Numbered from the stretch's first letter, positions 1-7,808 are shown. The stretch is 29,177 bases of DNA from VRUE01 sp035556755 (GCA_035556755.1 DATMEP010000154.1:1-29177); one strand, 5' to 3'. Program-made: numbers and translations. Notes: a model not told the origin generated them from the sequence alone.

Positions 1-1617
1 AACGACATCATCAAGGAGTACCTCTCGCGCGGCACCTACGCCTTCCCGCCCGAGCCCTCGATGCGGCTGATCGCCGACATGGTCGCCTTCACCGTCAACG
101 AGGTGCCGAGCTGGAACCCGACCAACATCTGCAGCTACCACCTGCAGGAGGCGGGGGCGACGCCGGTCCAGGAGATCGCCTACGCCCTCTCGACCGGGAT
201 CGCGGTTCTGGACGAGGTGAAAGCGCGCGGCCAGGTCGCCGAGGCGGACTTCCCCAAGGTCTTCGGCCGCATCTCCTTCTTCGTCAACGCCGGCATCCGG
301 CTGATCGAGGAGATCGCCAAGTTGCGCACGATGGGCCGGCTCTGGAACGAGATCGGCCGCGAGCGCTACGGCGTCACCGACGAGAAGATGCTGCGCTTCC
401 GCTACGGCGTCCAGGTCAACAGCCTCGGCCTGACCGAGGCGCAGCCGGAGAACAACATCCAGCGGATCGTGTTGGAGGCACTGGCGGTGACGCTGAGTCG
501 CGACGCCCGCGCCCGGGCGCTCCAGCTGCCCGCCTGGAACGAGGCGATGGGGCTGCCCCGGCCCTGGGACCAACAGTGGAGCCTGCGCATCCAGCAGGTG
601 CTCGCGAACGAGACCGACCTGCTCGAGTACCCCGACATATTCGAGGGCTCGGTGGTGATGGACGGACTCGTGGAGGAGCTGACCGAGGGTGCCCGTGCCG
701 AGATGGCGATGGTCGAGGAGCACGGCGGTGCCGTCGCCGCCGTCCCCTACATGAAGGCCCGCCTGGTCGAGTCCCACCGCGAGCGGGTGGCGCGGATCGA
801 GGCCGGCGAGCAGAAAGTCGTCGGACAGAACAGCTTCACCGAGACCGAGGAATCGCCGCTGACCGCGGGCGCCGACGGGGGCATCCTCACCCCGGATCCC
901 GAGGTCGAGCGCGAACGGGTGGAGGCCCTCGAGGCGTGGAAGGCCGAGCGCGACGAGGGGGCCGTGCGCGCGGCCCTCGACGAGCTCGGCCGGGTCGCCG
1001 CCGAGGAGAGCACCAACGTGATGCCGGCGACGATCGCCGCCGCCAAGGCCGGTGCGACGACCGGCGAGTGGGCCGAGGTGCTCCGCGACGCCTTCGGCGC
1101 CTACCGCGCCCCGACCGGAGTCGACGGCGCCGCGCCGCCCGCCGACCGCAACCAGCTGGCGGGGATCCGCGGCCGCGTCGACGAGGTATCCGAGCGGATC
1201 GGGCACCGGATCAAGATCCTGGTCGGCAAGCCCGGCCTCGACGGCCATTCCAACGGCTCCGAGCAGATCGCCCTTCGTGCCCGCGACGCGGGAATGGAGG
1301 TCATCTACCAGGGCATCCGCCTCACTCCCGAGGAGATCGCCGAGTCCGCATTGCAGGAGGACGTCGACGTGGTCGGCCTCTCGATCCTCTCCGGCTCCCA
1401 TCTGGAGCTGGTCCCCGAGGTGGTGCGGCGGCTCCGTGACGAGGGAGTCGACGTCCCTGTCGTCGTCGGCGGAATCATCCCCGTCGCCGACGCCGAGCGC
1501 CTGCGCGAGGCCGGTGTCGCCGGCGTCTACACGCCCAAGGATTTCGACATCAACCGGATCATGGGTGAGATCGTCGAGCTCGTGAACGCGCGCGCCGCGA
1601 CGACCGCCACCGCCTGA
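1..1617 (+). CDS. meaA: Ethylmalonyl-CoA mutase (MeaA/Ecm-type B12 mutase), 5' end outside window
   Basis: Adenosylcobalamin-dependent acyl-CoA mutase; members of this type convert (2R)-ethylmalonyl-CoA to methylsuccinyl-CoA in the ethylmalonyl-CoA pathway of acetate/C2 assimilation. The reading frame is open from base 1, so the start and roughly the first fifth of the protein lie upstream; 538 residues are visible. The catalytic-barrel part carries the family stretches FRYGVQVNSLGLTE, QPENN and LPRPWDQQWSLR, which I recognise as MeaA-like rather than ordinary methylmalonyl-CoA mutase. The C-terminal cobalamin-binding domain (from about base 1210) has the D-x-H-x-x-G signature as DGHSNG, with the cobalt-ligand His codon at 1246-1248, followed by GLSILSGSH and GGIIP. 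Large and B12 domains are fused in one chain, as expected. The choice of ethylmalonyl- over methylmalonyl-CoA rests on remembered family resemblance. Confidence 0.9.
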   Translation, partial: NDIIKEYLSRGTYAFPPEPSMRLIADMVAFTVNEVPSWNPTNICSYHLQEAGATPVQEIAYALSTGIAVLDEVKARGQVAEADFPKVFGRISFFVNAGIRLIEEIAKLRTMGRLWNEIGRERYGVTDEKMLRFRYGVQVNSLGLTEAQPENNIQRIVLEALAVTLSRDARARALQLPAWNEAMGLPRPWDQQWSLRIQQVLANETDLLEYPDIFEGSVVMDGLVEELTEGARAEMAMVEEHGGAVAAVPYMKARLVESHRERVARIEAGEQKVVGQNSFTETEESPLTAGADGGILTPDPEVERERVEALEAWKAERDEGAVRAALDELGRVAAEESTNVMPATIAAAKAGATTGEWAEVLRDAFGAYRAPTGVDGAAPPADRNQLAGIRGRVDEVSERIGHRIKILVGKPGLDGHSNGSEQIALRARDAGMEVIYQGIRLTPEEIAESALQEDVDVVGLSILSGSHLELVPEVVRRLRDEGVDVPVVVGGIIPVADAERLREAGVAGVYTPKDFDINRIMGEIVELVNARAATTATA

Positions 1618-1620
1618 CCT

Positions 1621-1659
1621 TCATCACGTTTTCCATCCCATGCGTGGAAAACGTGATGA
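1621..1659. repeat. Palindrome copy 1, 15-bp perfect arms
   Basis: The arms 1621-1635 and 1645-1659 are perfect reverse complements (core ATCACGTTTTCCA) around a 9-base loop. It lies between the mutase stop and the stop codon of the minus-strand DUF559 gene. A near copy with the same arm and loop lengths sits at the other end of that gene (2596-2634). Seen alone it could be a bidirectional terminator, but no T-tract follows on either strand. Confidence 0.85.
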
Positions 1660-1670
1660 GATTTCCCCGG

Positions 1671-2615
1671 TCACATACCGTCGGAGCGGGCCCCGCGGTG
1701 TATCGAGCGCTGGACAAGATCTAGGAACGGCTCCGGGTCGAGAGCGAGCATCCGTTCCGTGATCCGGTGGACCTCGTAACCGGCGGCAGTCAGGGCGAGA
1801 GTCGAACGGTGATCGCGCTCGAAAGCAGAGCGATCGCCGTGGAAGAGGTAGCTGTCGACTTCGACGATCACCCGCTGGGACGTCCAGAGGAAGTCCACCA
1901 GGGCGCCCGCCACCAGCACGTTGACGGCAGGCGTCGGCAAACCCGCATCACGACAGAGAGCGAGGAAATCCACCTCGACTCCTGAGCGAACCTCGACAGC
2001 ACCCGGATCGACCGCCTCCGCCACCTGGCGCAGTCGACAAACGCCAGCACGCCCGCTGCCCTCATGCATCACTCGCCGCAACTCACCCCATCTGAGGCGG
2101 CCGCTGCGATCGGCGGCAACAACCATCCGTTCGAGCTGGCTCCACTCGTGATCGGCCGCGCAGTCGAGCAGTGTCCGCTCGATCGTCGTCACCGGAATCC
2201 CCAACTCCAACGTCCGGTCCCTGCGCGGCACCGACGCCGCCTGCATCACCCTGATCCCAGCGCGACGGGTGCCGCCCGAGAGGCGCGTCACCTCGATCGT
2301 CCCACCCGAGCGCCGCAGACCCCAGAGATGAGCCGCGCTGGCATGTGAGAGCACGGCGTCGCGGCCACAAGCAAGCACCGCCGCCATCCAGCGGTGACGG
2401 AGATCGGTCCTGCGATGGCCGACGGCATAGACGCCACGGTGCACGGGCGCCAGCAGCCCGCTGCGCACCCTTTCCTGCACGAGACCCTTACCTAGGCCCG
2501 CGGCCAACAGCTGGCGGCGGGCGACCGCGCCATGCTGGGTATCCGCCAGCTCGCGAATCACTCGCGTCGCCTCGATCCCCGTTGGGCCAGAAATCCCATC
2601 ACGTTCTCCATCCAT
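1671..2615 (-). CDS. AbiEi-like winged-helix plus DUF559 (Vsr-like) nuclease-fold protein
   Basis: Predicted 314-residue soluble protein starting at ATG 2615. The N-terminal third resembles the AbiEi antitoxin winged-helix region (HGAVARRQLLAAG, then HRGVYAVG). The C-terminal third is a DUF559 domain, related to the Vsr/PD-(D/E)XK endonuclease fold, with VDFLW (Asp about 241) and VEVDS (Glu 252, Asp 254) in the catalytic positions, then a basic/His stretch and GYEVHRIT. Function is not established for such proteins; DNA cleavage or DNA binding is plausible. The frame stays open upstream to 2801, but the extra residues look like translated non-coding DNA. GTG at 2561 is an alternative, though it would cut into the helix-turn-helix region. 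The ATG falls inside the loop of a palindrome whose near copy lies beyond the stop codon, so the gene is bracketed by one repeat family. No cognate toxin gene is adjacent. Confidence 0.75.
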   Translation of the reverse strand: MDGERDGISGPTGIEATRVIRELADTQHGAVARRQLLAAGLGKGLVQERVRSGLLAPVHRGVYAVGHRRTDLRHRWMAAVLACGRDAVLSHASAAHLWGLRRSGGTIEVTRLSGGTRRAGIRVMQAASVPRRDRTLELGIPVTTIERTLLDCAADHEWSQLERMVVAADRSGRLRWGELRRVMHEGSGRAGVCRLRQVAEAVDPGAVEVRSGVEVDFLALCRDAGLPTPAVNVLVAGALVDFLWTSQRVIVEVDSYLFHGDRSAFERDHRSTLALTAAGYEVHRITERMLALDPEPFLDLVQRSIHRGARSDGM

Positions 2616-2634
2616 GGCATGGAAAACGTGATGG
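2596..2634. repeat. Palindrome copy 2, overlapping the DUF559 start codon
   Basis: The arms 2596-2610 and 2620-2634 pair at 14 of 15 positions (mismatch at 2606) around a 9-base loop, and share the core of the copy at 1621-1659. The ATG of the DUF559 gene (2613-2615 on the minus strand) lies in the loop, so a hairpin in the mRNA, or a protein bound to the palindrome, could affect its expression. Confidence 0.8.
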
Positions 2635-2811
2635 AGTGAGTTGGCGCGGCGCTGTGCCTCGGCTGGGGGGCTTGGCATTGCTCGACTCTGGCGGGTTGCG
2701 ACGCGCGTGTGGCGCGTCGAATCGAACGAATGAGTGACACGGCCATGGCAAATCCGTGACGCGCGCGTCGCGACTGCGATGCGGAGGCCGGTGCGCGACA
2801 ATGGACGGGCG

Positions 2812-3378
2812 ATGAACGAGCTGAACGGAGATCGCTCGGCCTGGCTGCGCTGCTACCGCTGCTGGTCCGAGAACCTCGAGATCCAGATCCACTACGACGC
2901 GATCCGCCGCGTCGACCCCGAGACGGGGATGCTCGCCGAAGGGATCGACGAGGTGCAGGAGTCGGTTGTGCAGTGCCTCAACTGCATGCACGACCAGCCC
3001 CACCTGACCTTCCAGGACGACCGCGTCGTCCCGATCGAGGACCGCTGGGAGCGGATGGTCGCCGGCACCCCATGGGTCGCCTCCTGCACGGTCACGGTCG
3101 ACCAGGACCGGGTCGAGAGCTGCGCCGGCCCCGAAGCGGCCGAGCTGCTCGCCTACGGCGCCTTCGGCGAGGCCGGCGTGCGCGAGTTCTTCGCCCACGT
3201 CCGCTTCCACAAGCACGACGAGGAGCGGATCGTCGTCCACATGCTGGTCGAGCTCTACGCGCGTTCGGCAGAGGAGGCGACCGAGGTCCTCGAAGCGGCC
3301 GCCCACGGGCTGCTTGAGATCACCTCGCTGGCGGAGGAGTCGCGCCCTCCGGCTCACGCCTCGGACGAGGCGCACTAG
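2812..3378 (+). CDS. Protein of unknown function with two CxxC pairs
   Basis: Predicted 188-residue soluble acidic protein with no signal peptide or membrane segment. Near the N-terminus there are two Cys pairs, CYRC and CLNC, about 44 residues apart, which could form a zinc ribbon. I do not recognise the family. The C-terminal half (EFFAHVRFHKHDEE, then a helical EATEVLEAAA segment) looks like a compact alpha/beta domain. The frame is open from 2734, but ATG 2812 is preferred: upstream residues lack coding character and a GACAAT box at 2797-2802 lies nine bases before it, a spacing seen before other starts in this window. The gene is monocistronic and read away from the DUF559 gene. A regulatory or metal-binding role is only a guess. 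Confidence 0.75.
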   Translation: MNELNGDRSAWLRCYRCWSENLEIQIHYDAIRRVDPETGMLAEGIDEVQESVVQCLNCMHDQPHLTFQDDRVVPIEDRWERMVAGTPWVASCTVTVDQDRVESCAGPEAAELLAYGAFGEAGVREFFAHVRFHKHDEERIVVHMLVELYARSAEEATEVLEAAAHGLLEITSLAEESRPPAHASDEAH

Positions 3379-3681
3379 CGGGCAGGGTTATGACTGACTG
3401 AGCCGCCGCCCGACCGTTATAGGGTTCACGGGCTCGGCTCTGCCGATCCTCACCGCAGCGGACGCTCTTCGCTCGGGTTCTAAAGAGAGATCGAATATCC
3501 GTTGAGGCCCACGGGCTCCCCTCCCCGTGCAAGCGTCGTTGCCGACCTCATTAGAGGAGGAACGAAGGCCGAAATCTCAAGCGTCATGGAGTTTTGCGGC
3601 GTACGGCTCTATTTTCTATGCCGGCCAAGCGAAATTTGAGCAATACGCGAGATTTTTGATCTAAGCCCAGCAGCCAGCAAC
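3379..3681 (+). promoter_or_regulatory. 303-base AT-richer leader upstream of the polysaccharide locus
   Basis: No convincing gene lies here. Base composition is richer in A/T than the flanking genes. CTGACT (3394-3399), 18 bases, then TATAGG (3418-3423) is a possible promoter, giving a leader of about 250 bases. A small hairpin has arms 3510-3515 and 3524-3529. A purine-rich GAGGAGGA lies near 3554-3561. An 17-codon open frame starts at ATG 3586 and stops at 3639, but the ribosome-site spacing is poor. No riboswitch class was recognised. The length and composition suggest regulated entry into the locus. Confidence 0.4.
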
Positions 3682-5154
3682 ATGGAGACCACTACCGCCA
3701 CCCAATCCCAGCGCGACCAAGCCGTCGCGCTGACGAGCAAGGGATCGGTGCAGGCGGTAGCCAGCAGGGCTCAGCGCCGCGGCGAGGTCCTGGCGCGCAT
3801 GCTGTTCGCGGGCGATGCCCTCGCCGGGCTCGCCAGCGCCGCGATCGCGATCGTCCTGGCCGGCTCAGCCGGCACCGGCACCGCGATCGCCTTCATCGCC
3901 TTCAGCGGTGCGATCTGGCCGCTGGCGGCGTTCAGCATCGGCCTCTACCGCACCGACCAGCTGATGTCGTGGGTCTCGGCAGTCTCGGAGTTCCCCCGCG
4001 CCGTCGTCGCGCTGCTCCTGATCACCTGGCCACTGTTCGGCTACGCCTCTCTGCTGGACCTGCCGCACCAGGTCCCGCTCACCTTCCTCACCGTCGCCGG
4101 CACCGCGGCGTTCGCCGGGCTCTCCCGTGCGACCATCCGCGCCGGGTTGCACCGCAGCCCCGACCTGCATCAGCGCACCCTGATCCTCGGCTCGGGAGTC
4201 GTCGCCGGCCAGGTCGCAAAGAAGCTGGAGAACAACGACCAGTTCGGCCTGGTCCCGGTCGGCCTCATCGACGACGAGGTTCACGACATCGGCACGCCCG
4301 ATCTCCCCTGGCTTGGGACGTTCAGCGACCTCGATCGGATCATCGAGAGCCAGCAGATCGACCGCGTCATCATCGCCTTCTCGCGGGTCAGCCACGAGCA
4401 GCTGCTGGAGTCGATCCGCGCCTGCCGCGACGCAGGAGTCGCGATCGACGTCGTTCCCCGCCTTTTCGAGTTCCTCGACGGCGTGCGAGCGCTCGACCAG
4501 GTCGGCGGGCTGCCGCTGCTCTCGATCGGCGCCGCTCACCTCTCGGCGACGTCGGTGGCGGCCAAGCGGATCCTCGACCTGGGCGCATCGGTGATCGCCC
4601 TCACCCTGCTCGCGCCGCTATTGCTGGCGATCGCGATCGCGATCAAGCTCGAGTCGAGGGGGCCGGTCTTCTTCCGCCAGCCACGCGCCGGCCGCAACGG
4701 CTCGGGGTTCAAGCTGATCAAGTTCCGCTCGATGTACGTGGACGCGGAACGGCGCAAGAAGGACATGGAGGCGCTCAACGAAGCCTCCGACGGCGTCATG
4801 TTCAAGATCCGGGAGGACCCCCGCGTCACGCGCGTCGGCCGCTTCATGCGTCGCTTCTCCATCGACGAGCTGCCGCAGCTGTTCAACGTGCTGAAGGGCG
4901 AGATGAGCCTGGTCGGGCCGCGCCCCCTGATCTTCCCCGAGACGAACGCGCTCGAAGAGCACTGGCACCTGCGCCGCCTCGAGCTGCGCCCGGGCCTCAC
5001 CGGCCCCTGGCAGATCTACGGGCGCTCCCAGAGCCCCTTCCAGGAGATGGTGCGCTTCGACTACCAGTACGTCGCCGGCTGGTCACTCGCCCGCGACATC
5101 GAGATCCTCTTTGCAACCCTCCCGGCGGTGATATCGGGACGGGGCGCTTACTGA
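3682..5154 (+). CDS. Initiating polyprenyl-phosphate sugar-1-phosphate transferase (WcaJ/CpsE type)
   Basis: A membrane enzyme of the bacterial sugar transferase family, expected to load the first sugar phosphate onto undecaprenyl phosphate on the cytoplasmic face and so start the repeat unit. The 490 residues show the long-family layout. There are about four hydrophobic segments between residues 40 and 155. A Rossmann-like region follows (LILGSGVVAGQVAKK, about 167-181, to 255). The catalytic domain runs from about 295: the re-entrant helix after KRILDLGAS, then KFRSMYVDAE, the catalytic Asp-Glu in SIDELPQL (395-396), LVGPRPL and RPGLTGPWQ. The sugar cannot be read from sequence. No strong ribosome site precedes ATG 3682; the next Met (residue 40) would remove the N-terminal cytoplasmic stretch. 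It is first in the locus, and a deacetylase gene follows after 24 bases. Confidence 0.92.
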   Translation: METTTATQSQRDQAVALTSKGSVQAVASRAQRRGEVLARMLFAGDALAGLASAAIAIVLAGSAGTGTAIAFIAFSGAIWPLAAFSIGLYRTDQLMSWVSAVSEFPRAVVALLLITWPLFGYASLLDLPHQVPLTFLTVAGTAAFAGLSRATIRAGLHRSPDLHQRTLILGSGVVAGQVAKKLENNDQFGLVPVGLIDDEVHDIGTPDLPWLGTFSDLDRIIESQQIDRVIIAFSRVSHEQLLESIRACRDAGVAIDVVPRLFEFLDGVRALDQVGGLPLLSIGAAHLSATSVAAKRILDLGASVIALTLLAPLLLAIAIAIKLESRGPVFFRQPRAGRNGSGFKLIKFRSMYVDAERRKKDMEALNEASDGVMFKIREDPRVTRVGRFMRRFSIDELPQLFNVLKGEMSLVGPRPLIFPETNALEEHWHLRRLELRPGLTGPWQIYGRSQSPFQEMVRFDYQYVAGWSLARDIEILFATLPAVISGRGAY

Positions 5155-5165
5155 CCCACACGGCA

Positions 5166-5171
5166 TACTGT
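5166..5171 (+). promoter_or_regulatory. Candidate -10 box (TACTGT) for a leaderless transcript
   Basis: TACTGT ends seven bases before ATG 5179, so transcription would begin at or next to the start codon. No clear -35 was found. It lies in the 24-base gap after the sugar transferase and could be an internal promoter. Confidence 0.35.
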
Positions 5172-5178
5172 CGTACCG

Positions 5179-6045
5179 ATGAGCCAACTGCTTCGCAACC
5201 GCTCGCGCGACGCCGCGTTTCTCTGCTACCACTCGATCCATCCGAGCGGGCCGCGCTGGCTCTCGGTCAGCCCCTCGCAGTTCGATAGGCAGCTCGACTG
5301 CCTGCGCCGGAAGGGCTGGCATTCGGGCTCCGAAGCGGACCTGCAGGCTATGGCGCAGGGAGAAGCGACCTCCCGTCGCACCGCATTCCTGACCTTCGAC
5401 GACGGCTTCGCCGACAACTTCACGACCGCGCTGCCGATCCTGCAGGAGCACGGCTTCTCGGCGATGTTCTTCGTCCTTCCCACCCATCTCGACAACGGCG
5501 CTCCCTTCGAGTGGCCCGAGGTGGCCGAGGATCGGGGGCAGTATCCCGACGTCATGCGCTCGCTCACGTGGGCCCAGGTGGAAACGATGGCGGAGGCTGG
5601 GATGGCGTTCGGCAGTCACGGCATCGCGCACAACAGCCTGCCTAAACTCAGCGACGAGGAGCTCTGCCAGGAGCTGCTCGACTCCAGGCGCCGGATAGAG
5701 GAGCGCCTGGATCGCTGCACGATGCTTGCCTATCCCTTCGGCCACTGGGACGCTCGGGTAGCGGCGGCGGCAGACGCAGCCGGGTACTCCTGCGCCTTCA
5801 CCGTGCCACGCTCCTACCAGGAGCGGGTCGATCCGCTGTCCATCCCCCGCATCCCCGTCGACTACCGCGACGATGCACGGCGCTTCGCCCTGAAGGTGCG
5901 GCCAGCGGTGCGGCGGATCTACCTCTCGCGCGGCAAAGCGATACTGCGTCCCAACAGCCTCGCGGGATGGTTTGCCCCGCTCGGGGAGCTGTTCCCCGCG
6001 CCGGCGATGGCGGAAACGCTGGGCCACGGCGCAATACCCCTGTGA
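5179..6045 (+). CDS. Polysaccharide deacetylase family protein (NodB fold)
   Basis: Carbohydrate esterase 4-type enzyme, expected to remove N- or O-acetyl groups from a glycan. The 288 residues contain the metal/catalytic motif TFDDG (72-76), the second motif GSHGIAH with His 147 and His 151, and the late motif YPFGHWD. No signal peptide is obvious: the start MSQLLRNRS is hydrophilic, so it may act inside the cell or on lipid-linked intermediates. The N-terminal LCYHSI is typical of the short-chain members found in polysaccharide clusters. ATG 5179 is chosen because a TACTGT box lies seven bases upstream. The stop overlaps the GTG start of a second deacetylase (GTGA at 6042-6045). Confidence 0.88.
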   Translation: MSQLLRNRSRDAAFLCYHSIHPSGPRWLSVSPSQFDRQLDCLRRKGWHSGSEADLQAMAQGEATSRRTAFLTFDDGFADNFTTALPILQEHGFSAMFFVLPTHLDNGAPFEWPEVAEDRGQYPDVMRSLTWAQVETMAEAGMAFGSHGIAHNSLPKLSDEELCQELLDSRRRIEERLDRCTMLAYPFGHWDARVAAAADAAGYSCAFTVPRSYQERVDPLSIPRIPVDYRDDARRFALKVRPAVRRIYLSRGKAILRPNSLAGWFAPLGELFPAPAMAETLGHGAIPL

Positions 6046-6776
6046 GCCCGGTTCGCCTACCTGACCGCCGCCGCGTGCGGCGATCGATCCCGCGCCCGTT
6101 GCGCCACCTTCTCTATGACCTGAGCCTTTCTCGCAGGCATCGGTGGGGGCGCATCCCGGGGCTGCAGCGGGTTGCGGGGAACACCGTGGCACTCACCTTC
6201 GACGACGGCCCTGACGACCGAGGCACGCCGCCGGTGCTCGACGCGCTGGAGGCACTGGATGTCAGCGCGACGTTCTTCGTCCTGGGCTCGGAGGTGCGTG
6301 AGCAGCCCGCTCTGGCGCGCGAGATCCGCGAGCGCGGACATGAGCTGGCGCTGCACGGGATGACCCACCGCCGCCACGATCGCCTCACGGCCACCGAGGC
6401 GCGTGCGGAGCTCAGCGCTGGGCTGGAGGCGATGGAGGAGATCTTGGGCGAGCGCCCGCGCTGGTACCGACCGCCGTTCGGGCGCTCCTCGACCACGCTT
6501 GCCACCGTCTGCGACGAGCTCGGCCTCGAGCTCGCCTACTGGAGCAGCTGGGGATTCGACTGGGAGTCGGTCTCGGGTGGGGAGATCGCCCGCGTCGTGC
6601 TGCGCGACCTCGACGGCGGAACGATCGTCCTCCTCCACGACTCGGCCCGTTACGCCGAACGCGACGACGCGACCCCAACCGCGGCCGCCCTGGCCGAGAT
6701 CGTCACAACCGCTCGCGAGCGGGGGCTGGAGATCCGCCCCCTGAGCGTGGCGATCGCCGATGACGCAGACGGCTGA
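6042..6776 (+). CDS. Second polysaccharide deacetylase family protein
   Basis: CE4/NodB-fold enzyme of 244 residues, a different subtype from its upstream neighbour. Motif 1 is LTFDDGPDD (51-59), motif 2 is HGMTH (His 105 and His 109), and motif 3 is RPPFG (143-147). A late LLHDS His motif is present. These are the complete peptidoglycan/chitin-deacetylase type motifs. The frame is open further upstream, but GTG 6042 is preferred because it overlaps the TGA of the previous gene as GTGA, a pattern repeated at several junctions here. The Arg-rich N-terminus is not a clear signal peptide. The 3' end overlaps the next start by 17 bases, indicating tight coupling with the PssD-like gene. The substrate is unknown. 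Confidence 0.88.
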   Translation: MSPVRLPDRRRVRRSIPRPLRHLLYDLSLSRRHRWGRIPGLQRVAGNTVALTFDDGPDDRGTPPVLDALEALDVSATFFVLGSEVREQPALAREIRERGHELALHGMTHRRHDRLTATEARAELSAGLEAMEEILGERPRWYRPPFGRSSTTLATVCDELGLELAYWSSWGFDWESVSGGEIARVVLRDLDGGTIVLLHDSARYAERDDATPTAAALAEIVTTARERGLEIRPLSVAIADDADG

Positions 6777-7233
6777 GGCCCGGCCCCGCAAGGCCCTCCT
6801 GGTCTGCTCGCCAGGGGGGCACCTATTCCAGATGCTGTGCCTGGAAAGCGCCTGGTCAGACCTGGACACGACCTGGGTCACCCTTGAGGCCGCCGACACC
6901 GACCAGCTGCTCGAGGACGCGAAGGTCGTGCTCGGGCGCGGGCCGACCAATCGCAGCCTCAGGGCGCTGCTCGCCAATTTTGCCCTCGCCTGGCGCCTCA
7001 TCCGTCGCGAACGGCCCGATGCGATCCTCTCGACCGGGGCAGCGCTCGCTTTCCCCTTCTTCCTGGTCGGCAAGCTCTTCGGCGCCAGGCTGGTCTACGT
7101 CGAGAGCCTGACCCGCACCGACCGGCTGTCGCTCACCGGTCGGCTCATCTACCCGCTCGCCGACGCCTTTTTCGTGCAGTGGCCGGAGGCCGACCGGCGG
7201 AAGCGAACCCGCTACGCGGGGAACCTGCTGTGA
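6760..7233 (+). CDS. pssD: Alg14/PssD-like glycosyltransferase membrane-anchoring subunit
   Basis: 157 residues resembling PssD and eukaryotic Alg14, the membrane-associated N-terminal half of a split GT28-type glycosyltransferase. The partner supplies nucleotide-sugar binding; together they typically add the second sugar to a lipid-linked precursor. The visible signature is VCSPGGHLFQML near the N-terminus, then STGAALAFPFFLVGKLFGARLVYVES, of which the middle hydrophobic part is the likely membrane contact. The C-terminus ends in the usual short tail. The stop codon overlaps the GTG of the PssE-like gene (GTGA, 7230-7233), as expected for obligate partners. ATG 6760 lies inside the previous deacetylase gene. 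Confidence 0.85.
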   Translation: MTQTAEARPRKALLVCSPGGHLFQMLCLESAWSDLDTTWVTLEAADTDQLLEDAKVVLGRGPTNRSLRALLANFALAWRLIRRERPDAILSTGAALAFPFFLVGKLFGARLVYVESLTRTDRLSLTGRLIYPLADAFFVQWPEADRRKRTRYAGNLL

Positions 7234-7697
7234 TCTTCGCGACCGTGGGAAGCCACCCCACCTATGGCTTCGACCGCTTTCTGCGGGCGCTCGAAGACAT
7301 ACCCGGCGAGAGCCTCGTGGTCCAGTACGGCCCCGGGAGGCCACCCGCGAACGCGGAGGAGGCGCAGGCGTGGATGTCGTTCCCCGAGATCCTCGACCAC
7401 ATGAGCCGCGCCGAGAAGGTCGTCAGCCACGCGGGCACGGGAACGATCCTCTGCGCCAGGCGAGCCGGACACCTGCCCGTCGTCGTCCCACGACTGAGCC
7501 GCTTCGGGGAGACGGTCGACGACCACCAGCTCGAGCTCGGGCGGGCCCTCGCCGCGACCGGGCGAATCGTGCTGGTAGAGGACATCGAGGAGCTGGCGGA
7601 GGTGCTCGCCGCCGCCCCGAGCCGGGGGGAGGCCCAGCCAGCTGGCTCCAGCCAGCTGGCTGAGGCCGTACGCGAGGCCCTGGTGGGCCTCGCCTGA
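7230..7697 (+). CDS. pssE: Alg13/PssE-like glycosyltransferase catalytic subunit
   Basis: 155 residues matching the C-terminal half of GT28 enzymes (PssE/Alg13). It opens with IFATVGSHP, close to the family's hallmark VTVGT-type start, and has VSHAGTGTI and VVVPRL, which form the nucleotide-sugar binding region. It should act with the PssD-like protein upstream at the membrane. The frame extends upstream to 7179, but GTG 7230 fits the family start and overlaps the preceding TGA. Near the 3' end the DNA holds a perfect 14-base tandem duplication (7634-7661) that is not a multiple of three, so copy-number change would alter the C-terminus. Downstream is a 111-base gap before the lyase genes. 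Confidence 0.85.
   Translation: MIFATVGSHPTYGFDRFLRALEDIPGESLVVQYGPGRPPANAEEAQAWMSFPEILDHMSRAEKVVSHAGTGTILCARRAGHLPVVVPRLSRFGETVDDHQLELGRALAATGRIVLVEDIEELAEVLAAAPSRGEAQPAGSSQLAEAVREALVGLA
7634..7661 (+). repeat. Perfect 14-base tandem duplication in pssE
   Basis: The unit CCAGCCAGCTGGCT occurs twice head to tail (7634-7647, 7648-7661) and contains the palindrome AGCCAGCTGGCT. Gain or loss of one unit would shift the frame of the last residues of the PssE-like protein. Confidence 0.9.
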
Positions 7698-7808
7698 GCG
7701 ACCGCAGCTGCTGCCCCAGCTGGAAAAGTTTGTGCAGCCGTCGAGTCGTGCCTGGACGTTTGTTCTAGGGCCGCGGCACGGTGCTCGGAGACCGTCGAGC
7801 GGCTGCCG

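Noticed and set aside
576..1439. Arg/Gly-rich plus-strand frame inside the mutase gene
   Set aside because: Shadow of the MeaA-type gene in another frame; composition is typical of shifted high-GC coding sequence.
1671..2615. Complete AbiE-type toxin-antitoxin pair
   Set aside because: Only the AbiEi-like N-terminal region is present, fused to DUF559. No AbiEii-type nucleotidyltransferase toxin gene is adjacent.
2695..2774. Imperfect 13-base inverted repeat (2695-2707 with 2762-2774)
   Set aside because: Mostly CG-alternating sequence that pairs easily by chance in high-GC DNA; a 54-base spacer and no second copy give no support for function.
3969..5288. 439-codon frame overlapping the sugar transferase
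   Set aside because: Arg/Pro-rich shadow of the real transferase frame, which has complete family motifs.
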